Source: Viola odorata
Lineage: Eukaryota; Streptophyta; Magnoliopsida; Malpighiales; Violaceae
Direction: 5' to 3'
NCBI GenBank assembly: GCA_963691705.1
Contig: OY829544.1
Span: forward strand, 4,471,501-4,535,500
DNA length: 64,000 bases
Below, piece by piece: positions 11,226-22,106 of the stretch. Both the position numbers and the translations under genes were made by a program. Position 1 is the first letter of the stretch. Each line of letters begins with the position of its first letter. The notes beneath the pieces are model-generated. The model saw only the letters and a program-made list of their open reading frames with translations. It searched no databases and was not told the DNA's origin.

Positions 11226-13703
11226 TTGTCAATGTATTGGTAATCTGCTCTGCTATTCTCAGTTGGACCATCTTTTAAGTTTTAAGGTTGGTTTAATTCA
11301 ATTAGGAGTGTTAGTGTTTAGTTTGGTCTATTGGCTTGATTAAAGGTTTCGTTCATGTCATGTGGGATGGGTGGGGATTAAGAGGGAGCGTGTGCTTGAT
11401 GAATATTGTGTTTGGAAGGTTGATTCCAAAATAAAGTGGATCAATGGATTGTTAGTTGGGGTTTGTTTTCATATGCTTTTTTGACTTTCCTCTGTTCCAC
11501 ATCTGTGTATTTTACCAATCTGTTTACCTGTCTGTTCCTTATCTATTTTCATATATAGTGCCCTTATCGGTTCTTTTTGTATATCATGATCCTGACGCTG
11601 CATTTTGTGATTCTCCATCTAAATGTCCATCCAAATAATTGTTGTACATAGATAATTTTGTGAATGTATCTAATCCTTACAGTATTAGAAATATAACACT
11701 GATATTGCTTTCGTTCTAATTAGTGTGGATTATTAGTTCCTTTCTTTGTAGCTTCAACTCCTTTGCTGTATTTCCTCTAGTACCCAATCTTGGTATGAGT
11801 AGTTGCTGCATTTCCTTATGGTATATACTTTGAGACTTTATCTACACACGTTGTCTCTCTGTTTTCGCTGTTTGTTTTTTTCTTTCCTTCTCTCTTTCTT
11901 TGGGCTATGTTGTGCTTAGTAGCTGTTTTCTTCATATGCTTATCGAATGGTTTAAAGGGTCCGATTGTTTTGAATGGTTAATGTGCTATAGAGAAACCTC
12001 TCTGCTGAAATTACTACATTTCAAAGGGTTTTCTAGGATTGACGTAAAACTCCGAAGAGATCCTAGTTCTGACCTAAGCTTTTAAGGGGAAGTATGGACT
12101 TGTATAGTTATGTAGCCTGTGGATTTTTTACCACAGGCCACATAACTAATGGCTCAATCATAATGATGGCTTGGTGAAAGTTGAAGTACAAGTAAAGGCA
12201 TCTGAACTACTTTACTGATTGCTAACTGTTTAAAGTTGGGATTATTATGTTAGCTTAGCAATGGAATGAACCCAACTAATATTCTGCATAAATGGATGTG
12301 GAAGAACTAATCCTGAAAGTTGTTCTGGAGTAGTTTATTGCGCTGAGCAAGCTCAGGTGTTTGGTTTTATGGATGGTTCTTTGAATCTCTTTTAACTTGG
12401 TGGATGAGGTACTACGCATGATTGAGCATCAAAACCCAATTCTCAAACTTCTTTGTACTGTTTGGTGATGTTCTTTCACTTGATTGATGTTGCGGAAGGA
12501 AGTTCTTACATTACTGGACATGAAACTTCTGGCCTAGATTCATGTGTTGAACTTGAACAGGGTGTGGTGCTCTACTTGGTGTTGTTTCCAACAGTGGCAG
12601 GATTGTACCGTGTATACTTTTGTGACAACTTTGGGGCCTAAATTGCATAGTACTTCTGCTGCTTACCATGGGCTCCGCCTCTCCCCAGTCCCCACCATAG
12701 ATAGTATACAAAGGACGGCAATCTTTGTTTTTAAATGACCAAATTTTGTTAAGAGTATATGCATGATTCATCATGCAACATTTAACCAATCTTTTTGTCT
12801 GGAACTTCCTTATATATATTTTAATCAAGAGTATATGCAATGAACAGGAATCTGATTAATAATGTTTTCAATCTCTGTTTTTTTTTCCAAATAGAACTTA
12901 TTATTGTGGCTGTTTTGGATTCATGAACAATCCTGTGATCATATTCCTTTATGGGTGATTTTTTTCAGAAGGATTTTTTTTGTTTGTTTTTTGGATAAAA
13001 TTGTAAGTGAATAAATCCATGTGAGACTGTCTTTTTTGAGGCATTTAAGGACCACAAGCTCTGGTCTTTCAACTGAAGGGTCTAATCAAGACAAAGTAAA
13101 ATGGGATAGATCTTCTCATGCCATTAGGTTGGCTGTGCTGCAATAGAGCTAGCTGACACTTTGAAACTCTATTTATATTTTACCATTAGTAGTCCGCCAA
13201 TGAGTTAGGTATTCATCGCCTTCTCTCTCTCCAATTACAGTACTGGCCCTATTTTTGGATTACAAACATGATTTTGATGTGTTCTTTTCAAAAGTTGTGG
13301 AAAATCTATATCAATTTATAAGCATCCCTTGGAGCTAAGAAAGAACCTAAACAAGTCACTGGTTACTACTGGAGATGAACATTGAAGCTAGCCCAAAATG
13401 ACAGAAATTCCACTTATTAGTAAATCGTACATACCTACATACCAATCAGGGCTCCCTTTATAGGGTCATTTTCTAGGATATATGCTTTGCTCGCAAAAAC
13501 ATGTCCACTAACATGCTGATTGTGTAAGCCTCTGCGTCCCAGGCCTACCATGAAAAGATGGTGGTCGTACTACTTTTCTATCCAGTGATTTCTTGCACTA
13601 AACCAGGTTCACATTCTCTGTTCCAAATAATCGGAGAATGAACCCAAATTGGCTGCACAAACTAAAGGTGACGTAAAGTTGTTGATTTTTATGACGAAGA
13701 ATA
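11226..13703. other. 3' region of the A20/AN1 gene and spacer, no second gene recognised
   Basis: The first several hundred bases are T-rich and probably 3' untranslated sequence. Beyond that, base composition is less AT-rich than in the flanking spacers, but every open frame is short and unrecognised. One strong hairpin (12105-12148) is listed separately. Confidence 0.5.
12105..12148. repeat. 18-bp inverted repeat with 8-base loop
   Basis: The arm TAGTTATGTAGCCTGTGG (12105-12122) pairs with CCACAGGCCACATAACTA (12131-12148) with one mismatch across a T-rich loop. It could be a small MITE core or a transcript hairpin; arms are too short for a confident microRNA precursor call. Confidence 0.7.
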
Positions 13704-13730
13704 TGGGTCACCAACAATGATGATTAATGT

Positions 13731-13732
<2 letters not shown>

Positions 13733-13815
<83 letters not shown>
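13733..13815. repeat. (AT)n microsatellite at the left virus junction
   Basis: About 83 bases of nearly uninterrupted AT dinucleotide; viral sequence begins directly after it. Confidence 0.95.
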
Positions 13816-13817
<2 letters not shown>

Positions 13818-14132
13818 AAAATTAGAAAAATTATGATTAATAGGAGAAAATATTACTAAAAGTAAAGTAAATTATGAAGTAAAAATACAGATAAAAAATC
13901 CAGATATAAGAATAGTAACAACCAATATAGATTATAGTCCGTTAGATAAAGAAGAATTTAGAAAATAAATTCCAGAAATGTTAAAACAAGGATTAATTAA
14001 AAGATCAGAGAGTCCACACAGATCAGCAACATTTATAGTAAGGAATCACAGTGAAATTAAAAGAGGAAAAGCAAGAATAGTTTATAATTACAAAAGATTA
14101 AATGATAACACCATAGATGATGCTTATAATAA
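13816..14132 (+). pseudogene. Inverted partial copy of the viral protease/RT junction region
   Basis: This + strand piece matches the - strand viral sequence at about 14150-14475, with roughly seven substitutions over 325 bases, mostly transitions. It carries an in-frame TAA near 13970 where the longer copy is open. A short unpaired spacer of about 25 bases (14133-14157) separates the two arms, so the junction is a near-perfect palindrome. It encodes only the start of the reverse transcriptase domain and cannot be functional. Confidence 0.85.
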
Positions 14133-17100
14133 TCCTATCAAACTGTCTTTGTTTGGAATATTATAAGCATCATCTATGGTGTTATCATTTAATCTTTTGT
14201 AATTATAAACTATTCTTGCTTTTCCTCTTTTAATTTCACTGTGATTCCTTACTATAAATGCTGCTGATCTGTGTGGACTCTCTGATCTTTTAATTAATTC
14301 TTGTTTTAACATTTCTGGAATTTGTTTTCTAAATTCTTCTTTATCTAACAGACTATAATCTATATTGGCTGTTACTATTCTTATATCTGGATTTTTTATC
14401 TGTATTTTTACTTCATAATTTACTTTACTTTTAGTAATATCTTCTCCTATTAATCCTAATTTTTCTAATTTTTGTATAATAGGATAATTTTTACTGTTTT
14501 TTATATCCGGTCCTTTTTCTAACTCTAGTGCTAATTCTTTTCCTAGCATAGTATATGTTTCATTTTCTATGTGCTCTGTTCTTTTACTTTCTGGTTTTAA
14601 AAATTCTAAAGTGGGCTGTCCACCACGCTTTCGAGCTAACTCCGCTGTTTGTATGTATTTATTTGTTGGAAAAGTGTATACATTTTTACTAATTGTTATA
14701 CTATTTCTAGCTATAGTAATACTACCATTTAAACTACATATGAAGTTTAACCCTAATAAAAAGTCATTACTCTTAGTCTCTTCAGGTGCTATGTTGATTT
14801 GTGGAATATCGTACTTTATACTATAATTCTGTGCAAAATCTATAAACTGTATTCCTAATGCTTCTACTTGGTGTGTTATAACCATCGTCCTCTGTTCTGC
14901 TGTTTTTGTAATTATTCTATATTGTAATTTTTTATGGTATTTTCGTAGTATTAAACTATATCCCACCATACTTTTTGAACTTGCTGTATCTAAAATAGCA
15001 TTTAATTCTACAAAGGTATTAGTGTCTAACCAGAGTCTACATTTTAAGGTTATTAAACTTGCTATGCATTTGCTAATGGTAAAAGCTGATTCTTCCTGGA
15101 CTTGTTCTGTGAGATAGCTACTCTCTGTATCTACTTGTTTCCTTTTATCATGTTGGTTTTCAAGTTCTTTTATTCTATGTTTTAAGAGTTCTATTTCTAC
15201 ATCGTGTCTTTTAATTTGTTCCCTAATTGTTTCGTCTATTTTATCACTTTGATCCTTATTTATGGTTTTTCCTGAAATATCTGTTTCTATTTGGAATAGT
15301 TTTCTAATACACATAAAACATATTTCTTTAAAGCAATTATTACATTGATATCTTCTATCTATAGCTGGATATAGTCTACAATTATAACAATTTATATGAT
15401 TGTTTCCTCTGTTTCTTATCCATTCATGTAAGCATTCTACTATTCCTTCTTCGTTTTGTTCTTTATTCATGTATGTGTATGTAATTTTTGTACTATTTTC
15501 TGGTTCATTTTCTGATGCTATACTATATACTGACTCGTTATCGGAATCTGTCTTGATATTTTCTATTTCGTATTCTCCTAGCTGTTCTACTATGTTTGTT
15601 CTTTCCATATTTTTATGCTTATTAGGACATCTATTTGCTAAATGCTGTGGATCTCCACAGATAAAACAAGTGCAACTTCTATCTCTAGGTTTTTTAACAT
15701 ATCTGTCTTTGTTTTTCCAAGGTTTATCTTTTCTATAAGACGTACTTTTTCTAAGGAATTTTTTCTTTTTATCATAATATCCGTATGCCTGTGGTGTATA
15801 AATAGCTGTTCTACAAAACGCCCAAGATTGTCTTTTTATCTGTTCTTGCATAGTAGCTTCTTTACATTTGTCTTCCAATTTTTTGAATACATATGTGATT
15901 CTTGGTCCTATTCCTAGGTCTACTATGTGACCACAATCTTTATTCCAATCTTCATGCATTAATCTACCTAAGTCGCCTGGAAGTTTTATGAAATATTTAT
16001 TACATAAGTCATCGTCCATGGCTTTTCCAGTTTGTGCTAGTAATCTAGCAAAATCTGAACTAAATTCTTTGATATATTTAAAATCTGTGATGCTAAGCTG
16101 TTCTAAATTTCTAACTGCAGTATCTTGTATAAATGTATTTTCTTTTGCTGGATCTACTCCTAGCAATAGAATTCTAATTTGACTTGTGAAGTTATATGGA
16201 TTATCTCCTAACGATTTAATAGTATTTATACTGTCTGGGTCTTTCAATTTTTTACTCTGCCAAATTCCTAAGGCTGTTGGTCCTAATGTTGTTTCTAAGT
16301 ATGAAAACATGTCTATATCGTCTCTTTTGTTAGTCTCCCAGTTTCTAACTACTGTTTGTTCCCATATTAATATCTCATCTGGCCATAATTGAGGACTCTG
16401 TTGCTCTATTAATAGCATGTTTGAACTGTATAATTTTCCTATTGGCATTCTTCCTCCTCTTCCTTTAAAATTTGATTCTCCTTGGTATACTGCCGTAGCA
16501 GGCGTCCAAGGCTCTCTTCCTAATACTTCTGTTCCTGACATTCCTGGTGTTACAAACTCAGGTTTGGGTCTTTTTATTCCTCGTGAGTCTATGTTCTGGT
16601 CCATAAAGCTAACCTCTGGCTTGTAAAAATCACTAAGTACTATTTTCCCATTAACTATATCTGTTACTAAAGGTAAGTTAAACACTTCATTCAGTTTATT
16701 ATAAGCTTCTTCATATTCTAATCCTAGTTCTGTCATGCACTCTATTATCATGTCATCTACTTGTTCTTGTAGGTTTGTTTCTATAAATTTTTTATTTACT
16801 ATCTGTTCGAATGTCTTTTGTACTTCTTCTGTTTTGAAGCCAGCTACTTCCTCTAATTCTTCTAGTTCTTCACCTAGTTCTTCGTATAACCCATATCCTA
16901 TAAGGTCTGGTATTTCTTCATTTTCTGTATCGTATATTGGTTCTTCTAATTCATTGTTTGTATCGTATATTGGTTCTCCTAACTCTGCATTCATCATACT
17001 ATTTTCTTGGTCACTATCTTCTTCTTTAGTTGGTTCTTTTTCTACGTAATTATTGAATCTCATACTATAATTACCATCTTTATCTTCATATATCACACTC

Positions 17101-17960
17101 TTTTCTGGTACTAAGATTTTTTCTGTTGTGTCTATAAATTCTTTTAAAGGCCATTCTAATCCTGCTAAATCTTCTGCATCTATTTTGACTGGATCTATCA
17201 TTCTTATTCCTCGACTTGCTAGATTTTCTACAATTCCTTCTATGTTGACATTATAATTCATACCTGATCTGTTACTAGCTTTTCCTAGGATTCCAATGCT
17301 AATTACTAGATTATTTCCTTTATAATCTTCATATCCTTTTGTTGATAATCCTATTTTTAAATTTTTTAGATCTCTAATATCTTTTAATATTGCTGGTGCG
17401 CAATAAAAAAGTGCGCAATTTTGGCTAAGATCTACTTCCATTCTAGCTATGGTTGCTTTCTTGACGTCTGTTTTCCATGATTTATCTAATATTAAGACTA
17501 AAACTTTTGTTCCTAGTTCTTTTCTTCCTAAACCTTTAATTCCTATTACTACTAAACCTACATGTGCAAACATTTTTCCTGTTTTCTTTATTTTGTTTAT
17601 CATTTCGGGGGTGAATAATTCTATAGTTTCTGCTGTATCAACTACTCTTAGACTTTCTTCTCTATTGCTTCTAATAAGTACTGTATTTATATTTAGGGGT
17701 CCTGCCCTATATAGAGTTCTTGGATTTAGAGCATCTAATTGCTCATTGTTATATATTTCTAAATTTCTTTCTACATCGATTTCTTCTTCTAATTGGACAA
17801 CTGTTTCTGAACTGTTACTCCCTGATCCTCTGCTAAATACTCAACCTAAGAATGAATTATTTACTTCGTCTCTAGAAGATACACTTCTTCTAGATTCCTC
17901 TCTTCTGTTTGGTTCTTGTACCGTTCTACTAGATCCGCTAAAGGGTATAAAGTTGTTCAT
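14124..17960 (-). pseudogene. Endogenous caulimovirid polyprotein: movement, coat, zinc fingers, protease, start of RT
   Basis: The frame starts with ATG at 17960-17958, is interrupted by TGA at 17841-17843 (codon 40), then stays open to 14124 (1,159 residues from the ATG at 17603). In order: a 30K-type movement protein region (about 17600-16900); an acidic segment rich in Glu (about 16850-17050); a coat-protein region ending in Lys/Arg-rich sequence and a CCHC knuckle (CFICGDPQHLANRC, about 15625-15670); a second Cys cluster spaced C-x2-C-x11-C-x2-C-x4-C-x2-C (about 15311-15390); a coiled-coil-like stretch; a retropepsin-like site reading DTAS (about 14979-14990); and the first part of reverse transcriptase. 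The RT is cut at the integration point; its remainder lies at 21020-22071. Apart from codon 40 and the RT break the frame is intact, suggesting moderate age. The order is that of badnavirus and tungrovirus polyproteins. Confidence 0.85.
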
Positions 17961-18439
17961 TTTCTAGGTAACCAGTGGTTGTATTTTGTTGGCTTGGTAA
18001 TAGTTTTTATACTATTATCTAGGTTTAGTTTTTCTAGTGCCTTAGTTAAACTAGAAATTTCTTGTGGGTCTTCTATTGGTTTATTACTTCTAATCTTTTT
18101 GTTTTCTGCGATAATATGATCGTTTTGATTTTTAATAAAATCTAAATTTTCTGTTATAAATTTAATAAAACGATTTGTTTCTGTTATAGATTCTTTTATA
18201 AGATCTATCTGTTTATGAATGTTATCTTTTTCTGTTTCTAAATGAGATGCTAAACTGATGATTAAATCTGTTAAACTATTTAAATGAGCGTTCGAACTAT
18301 GCAATTTATGTTCTGAGTTTTTATCTACTCTACAAATAATATCACTTAGTTCTGTGGGTACTTTGTATTTATCTTTTTGGATTTCTAGATCTAAATAGTC
18401 AATTCTTTTTAACTTATGATTAGCAATTTTGATGGTTTT
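17957..18439 (-). CDS. Small caulimovirid ORF, coiled-coil virion-associated-protein-like
   Basis: The frame is open from 18439 to its stop at 17957-17959 and has no ATG at its start; the upstream stop is at 18440-18442. The product is charged and rich in heptad-like Ile/Leu spacing (about residues 45-115), then ends in a basic tail (KPTKYNHWLPRK). Position and style resemble the small ORF before the polyprotein in badnaviruses and tungroviruses, whose products bind virions or nucleic acid. Its stop overlaps the next start as ATGA. Translation might begin at a non-AUG codon, as known for tungrovirus ORF I, or an ATG may have been lost. No sequence motif proves function. Confidence 0.55.
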   Translation of the reverse strand, partial: KTIKIANHKLKRIDYLDLEIQKDKYKVPTELSDIICRVDKNSEHKLHSSNAHLNSLTDLIISLASHLETEKDNIHKQIDLIKESITETNRFIKFITENLDFIKNQNDHIIAENKKIRSNKPIEDPQEISSLTKALEKLNLDNSIKTITKPTKYNHWLPRK

Positions 18440-18715
18440 TTAGAAAGATGCTTGGTAAAATTATCAGATTAGAGAAATTAGTTTCCAGTTTAATAGTATT
18501 AGTTCCCTTAAAGATTTTAGCCCAATAACATAACAATATAAAAATATAAAAGTTTCTTCACAAAATTATGATAAACAGAACTTTAAACAAGTTCTTTGAT
18601 AAAAGCTGACTCACCCTAGCGGGTTCGTGGCTAAAGCAGGCTTTACTCCGTCTGTGGATACCCTGACCACGCCTGTCTTGGTCTTTTGTCAGATTTTCCC
18701 AAAGGAAACGTCTGA

Positions 18716-18727
18716 GCTCCGCTACCA
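18716..18727 (-). other. Minus-strand primer binding site (tRNA-Met-like)
   Basis: TGGTAGCGGAGC on the - strand matches the usual plant initiator tRNA-Met site TGGTATCAGAGC except at two positions. The intact copia element at 55822-60390 carries the same variant. Confidence 0.6.
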
Positions 18728-18977
18728 ATAAAAATACGAGGGCCGGATAATGAAAGCTGGTGTTAAAGATATACAATACCAACAGTCACCGGTTTGACCT
18801 TTTTTTTTATTTTTTTTTATTTTTTTATTTTTATTTATGGGCTAATGTTTTGGTACGGGGAACTAAGGGACTATTTAGAGCTGGAAACTAGAGAGAGAGT
18901 TTAGTGAGACATAGAGTTTTTTGAAAAAACGCTCTCTTGGTATTAATTGTTCGTGTTTACAAATGAAGGGGAGAGCC

Positions 18978-18987
18978 CCTTATATAG
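18978..18987 (-). promoter_or_regulatory. TATA box of the viral promoter
   Basis: CTATATAAGG on the - strand, followed by an open leader; strong match to plant pararetrovirus core promoters. Confidence 0.65.
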
Positions 18988-19232
18988 AAAAACTCTAAAC
19001 TAAAAGCCAAAAGACAAGTGGCCTAAAAAGCTTATCTAAACGAATATTTCTTTACAAAAGATGGTCGGCCAAAACAGATGGCCGACAAAAGTAAAGCACT
19101 TATTAAAGCATAAAATTATTACAACCTGCCAAAAGACAGGCAACTATCCACTATGGACAGCTGTTCGGACAGCTGTTTCTGTAGTCGTCATTGCTTGCGT
19201 CTATTTCTGTATTCGTCATGGCTGACGTTTTG

Positions 19233-21023
19233 CTAAAGATCTCTGTGTGTATCTGGAATCTCGATGTCATTGTCTTCTTCCATGTCTGTTATCATGTTGT
19301 CCTGTAGATCTGTTTGGAGATTGATGATATGTTCTTCATCTAATAATCTTCCATCTCCTGAATGTGGTAGAAACATCCTCCATTCCCTAGTGCTGTAAAT
19401 TTGAATGAAATATCCTTCTCCTAAGAGACGATATTCCATCCATTTTTCTGGTGTACATAAACTGCTGGGACTTTGTGCTGTTCTATAGAGCTCTGGATTC
19501 TCTATCTTTTGGAAATCATAGGGAGATAGTGAAACATCTAGATGAATATCTTGAACAATATTTGCTTCTCTGTCTGCCGCGAGGATGAAAATTCTTTTCT
19601 TGGCAGGGACTACTTCAAATCCTCTAGCTGCTGGTAGTGTTGAATCTATAAAACATTCTAGCTTCTTTCTTATTGCCATGTTTCCTGCAATTAGAAAGAA
19701 TTTTTCTCCGAATTCTTCTAAGTACCTGTCAATGTGTCCTTCCTCTTCTAATTTGAAGGTGATTTTATCAATCATCCCCATATGGAAAAAGGAAAGGATT
19801 TTCTGAAAAGGCATGTCTGTGCTGTTTAGGTCTACTTGTAATTTGAATAGACCTCCTGTTCCTTTGATAGTTCTTGAGACTGTTCTTGCAACTATTCCCT
19901 CAAGTCTACTGTAGGGCTTCTGTATTATTTTTACTCCTTTGAACTTCCAGTCCTGTTCTTCGAAGTAAATTTTAACCAAATTTTTCTGTGCATTTATGAG
20001 ATCCTCTAGGTGTCTTTCTTCTGTTTTTTGTTTAATGATCTCTTCTCCTTCGGGCCATTGATCAAACAAAGGCTTTAGGGTGAAATAGGCTGGCATATCT
20101 AATAGCCTGGCTCTAAGCTGTGAAAAGCTTCTGTTTATTGGTTTTGGTTTTTCTTTTATGAACTGATCTAACTGTCTTAGTTTCATAGTTAGGCTACCCA
20201 TTATACTTTCTTTCTGTTTGATTTTTCTTTCTGCTTCATTCTTTTCCTGTTCTATGAAGGCTATTTGATTAGTGGTCTGTTGTTGAAGCTGTGCTAGTTG
20301 TTCTTCTAGCTTTCTGTTTCTGTCTTCTAATCGGGCTATTATCCGACTAGGATTTTCTTGGGCTACTTCTGCATAAGGTCTAACTGTTTCTGGTTCTATA
20401 TAGAAGTTTGGGCCTAACTGGGCCCTTGCTTCTTCTAATGCTTCTGCAAAACTATGATAACCCACATAAATTGGGTTTTGACACATGATGTAATTTTTGA
20501 CTGTGTTAAAACTGTTGAATACACCTGTTTTTAATCCTCTGTATATGACATAGTGTGTAAAGGATTTTTTCTGTATTTTTGGGTTCTTTTCTGAGAAGTA
20601 CATGCTTAAAGCATTTAAGCATTGTACCTTGAACTGTGTTGCTACTGGAGCTGTCTGTATATGCCATATGTTATCTAATAGACACTGTTGTTCTCTGTCT
20701 ATATTTAATCCTTCAAAGGGTTTAAATTTTTTATTCCCTCCATCAGGAAATTCTGTGAGATACATCGTTCCAAACCTTATCTCATTCTGTGTTCCTCTCC
20801 TAGTGGAGAGATTTCTGTTTGCCTGTGTCGATGGAACCTGTATATTTGAGGATGATGATCCTCTTTCTGTAATTGTAACTGGCATAGCCAAGTTATTTCT
20901 GTACATGATCGTTCTGTCTGATACTGATTCTTGAGTATCTTGTTTCTGTTTATCTTCTGTCTGTTCTTGAAACATCTGCTCTTTGGGTTTTAACACCCGT
21001 TTTTTCATCTCTGCCTGTATCAT
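19233..21023 (-). CDS. Caulimovirid inclusion-body/transactivator-like protein, endogenous copy
   Basis: An uninterrupted 596-residue frame. Residues about 153-197 match the viroplasmin (Cauli_VI / RNase H1 N-terminal) fold: HYVIYRGLKTGVF, then YHSFAEALEEA. This domain is typical of caulimovirus P6-type proteins, which form viral factories and reprogramme translation of polycistronic RNA. Residues about 218-290 form a long Gln/Glu/Lys-rich coiled coil. The remainder is unrecognised by eye. The start overlaps the RT stop as ATGA (21020-21023), implying coupled translation. It is the last gene before the intergenic region, where transactivator genes usually lie. Being inside a permuted, broken provirus it is unlikely to be expressed normally, although its own frame is intact. 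Confidence 0.75.
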   Translation of the reverse strand: MIQAEMKKRVLKPKEQMFQEQTEDKQKQDTQESVSDRTIMYRNNLAMPVTITERGSSSSNIQVPSTQANRNLSTRRGTQNEIRFGTMYLTEFPDGGNKKFKPFEGLNIDREQQCLLDNIWHIQTAPVATQFKVQCLNALSMYFSEKNPKIQKKSFTHYVIYRGLKTGVFNSFNTVKNYIMCQNPIYVGYHSFAEALEEARAQLGPNFYIEPETVRPYAEVAQENPSRIIARLEDRNRKLEEQLAQLQQQTTNQIAFIEQEKNEAERKIKQKESIMGSLTMKLRQLDQFIKEKPKPINRSFSQLRARLLDMPAYFTLKPLFDQWPEGEEIIKQKTEERHLEDLINAQKNLVKIYFEEQDWKFKGVKIIQKPYSRLEGIVARTVSRTIKGTGGLFKLQVDLNSTDMPFQKILSFFHMGMIDKITFKLEEEGHIDRYLEEFGEKFFLIAGNMAIRKKLECFIDSTLPAARGFEVVPAKKRIFILAADREANIVQDIHLDVSLSPYDFQKIENPELYRTAQSPSSLCTPEKWMEYRLLGEGYFIQIYSTREWRMFLPHSGDGRLLDEEHIINLQTDLQDNMITDMEEDNDIEIPDTHRDL

Positions 21024-22067
21024 TTAAAGAATTTCTCAATATTTCTAGATAATAAATCTGCCAAACTGTTATTCTTTCCTTTAATATGTTCAAAACATAT
21101 TTTATATCCATTCCCTTGTATTAAATTCTGTAGATTAACCCATCGGGTTCTGTTTATTTTCTTACTATTTTCATTTTTAAGAAATTTTACTATGGCTTCA
21201 CAGTCTGTTCTAACTGTAAATTCATTTTGTAAATATATTTTAAACTTGTCTAAAGCATTTATTAATGCCTGGATTTCATAATCTAAACTGGTCCAATTTT
21301 GTCCTGTTTTAAAATTACCGCTTGTATATGCAGCAATTTTTTCTGTTTCTTTATCTGAATACTTATTGGGTTTACAAAGCATTACTGCTCCCCAACCTTC
21401 TTTACTACCATCACATTCTATTATAATATAGTCTGTGGTTAAGGGTAACTCTAATGGTTTTATCTTTTTAATTTGTTCTTTGATTCTTTTTACTAATTCC
21501 ATATCTTCTTTGTTAAAATTTCTCTGACCATTTTTTGTTGTTTTGCTGTATAAAGGTCCTACTAATTTGCTTAAATTTGGGATAAACTTTCTTGCATAAT
21601 TTAATATTCCTAAAAATGCTTGTATCTGTTTTAACCCTTCTAATTTGTCTGGAAAATTTAATATTTTTTCTGCTATGTGGGGTTGTAATTCTATCTTACC
21701 ATCCCCTATTTCTAATCCTAAAAAGGATATCTTTCTTTTATATAATTCCATTTTTCTTTTACTAACTACTATCCCATGTTTTTCTATTTCATTGAAAACT
21801 TGTCTCAAGTGTTCTTCATGTTCTTTAATATTATTACTTGCTACTAATATATCATCTATATATACTAGACAGAATTCGTATTTTAAGAATATCGAATCCA
21901 TATATCTCTGAAAAACTGCTGGCGCATTTTTTAGGCCAAAGGAAAGAACATTCCATTCGAAATGTCCTTCTGAATATGTAAAAGCAGTCCACTGTTTAAA
22001 CCATTCTTCTAATTTTAACTGATTATATCCTGATTTTAGATCAAATTTACTAAAAATCTTTTTCTGC

Positions 22068-22071
<4 letters not shown>
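21020..22071 (-). pseudogene. Endogenous caulimovirid RT (C-terminal part) and RNase H
   Basis: The viral part begins next to the (AT)n tract, reads through an RT segment (KFDLKSGYNQLKLEEW, then YIDDILVASNN with the catalytic YIDD at 21851-21862) and ends with RNase H (ECDGSKEGWGAVML, then LDYEIQALINAL, then GKNNSLADLLSR). The apparent upstream extension to 22120 is microsatellite and host flank, not viral. The N-terminal RT portion lies about 8 kb away at the other end of the insert, so the domain is split. Its stop overlaps the next gene's start by ATGA. No internal stops are present. Confidence 0.9.

Positions 22072-22104
<33 letters not shown>
22072..22104. repeat. (AT)n microsatellite at the right virus junction
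   Basis: About 33 bases of AT dinucleotide. The reading frame of the viral reverse transcriptase runs into it as an artificial Ile-Tyr repeat, so that frame's apparent start at 22120 is not viral. Confidence 0.95.

Positions 22105-22106
<2 letters not shown>

Larger units (their letters stand above)
18440..19232 (-). promoter_or_regulatory. Caulimovirid intergenic region: promoter, leader, primer site
   Basis: Read on the - strand: TGACG motifs (around 19218 and 19190) resembling as-1 elements lie upstream; a TATA box CTATATAAGG sits at 18978-18987; transcription would start near 18950. Two AATAAA signals follow (18830-18835 and 18824-18829), downstream of the predicted start as in pararetroviruses that make terminally redundant RNA. 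The tRNA-Met-like primer site TGGTAGCGGAGC lies at 18716-18727. The leader then runs about 280 bases to the first open frame. Confidence 0.65.

Noticed and set aside
14569..17967. + strand frames across the viral polyprotein, some looking membrane-like
   Set aside because: Antisense of an AT-rich viral gene gives Phe/Leu/Ser-rich frames by composition alone.
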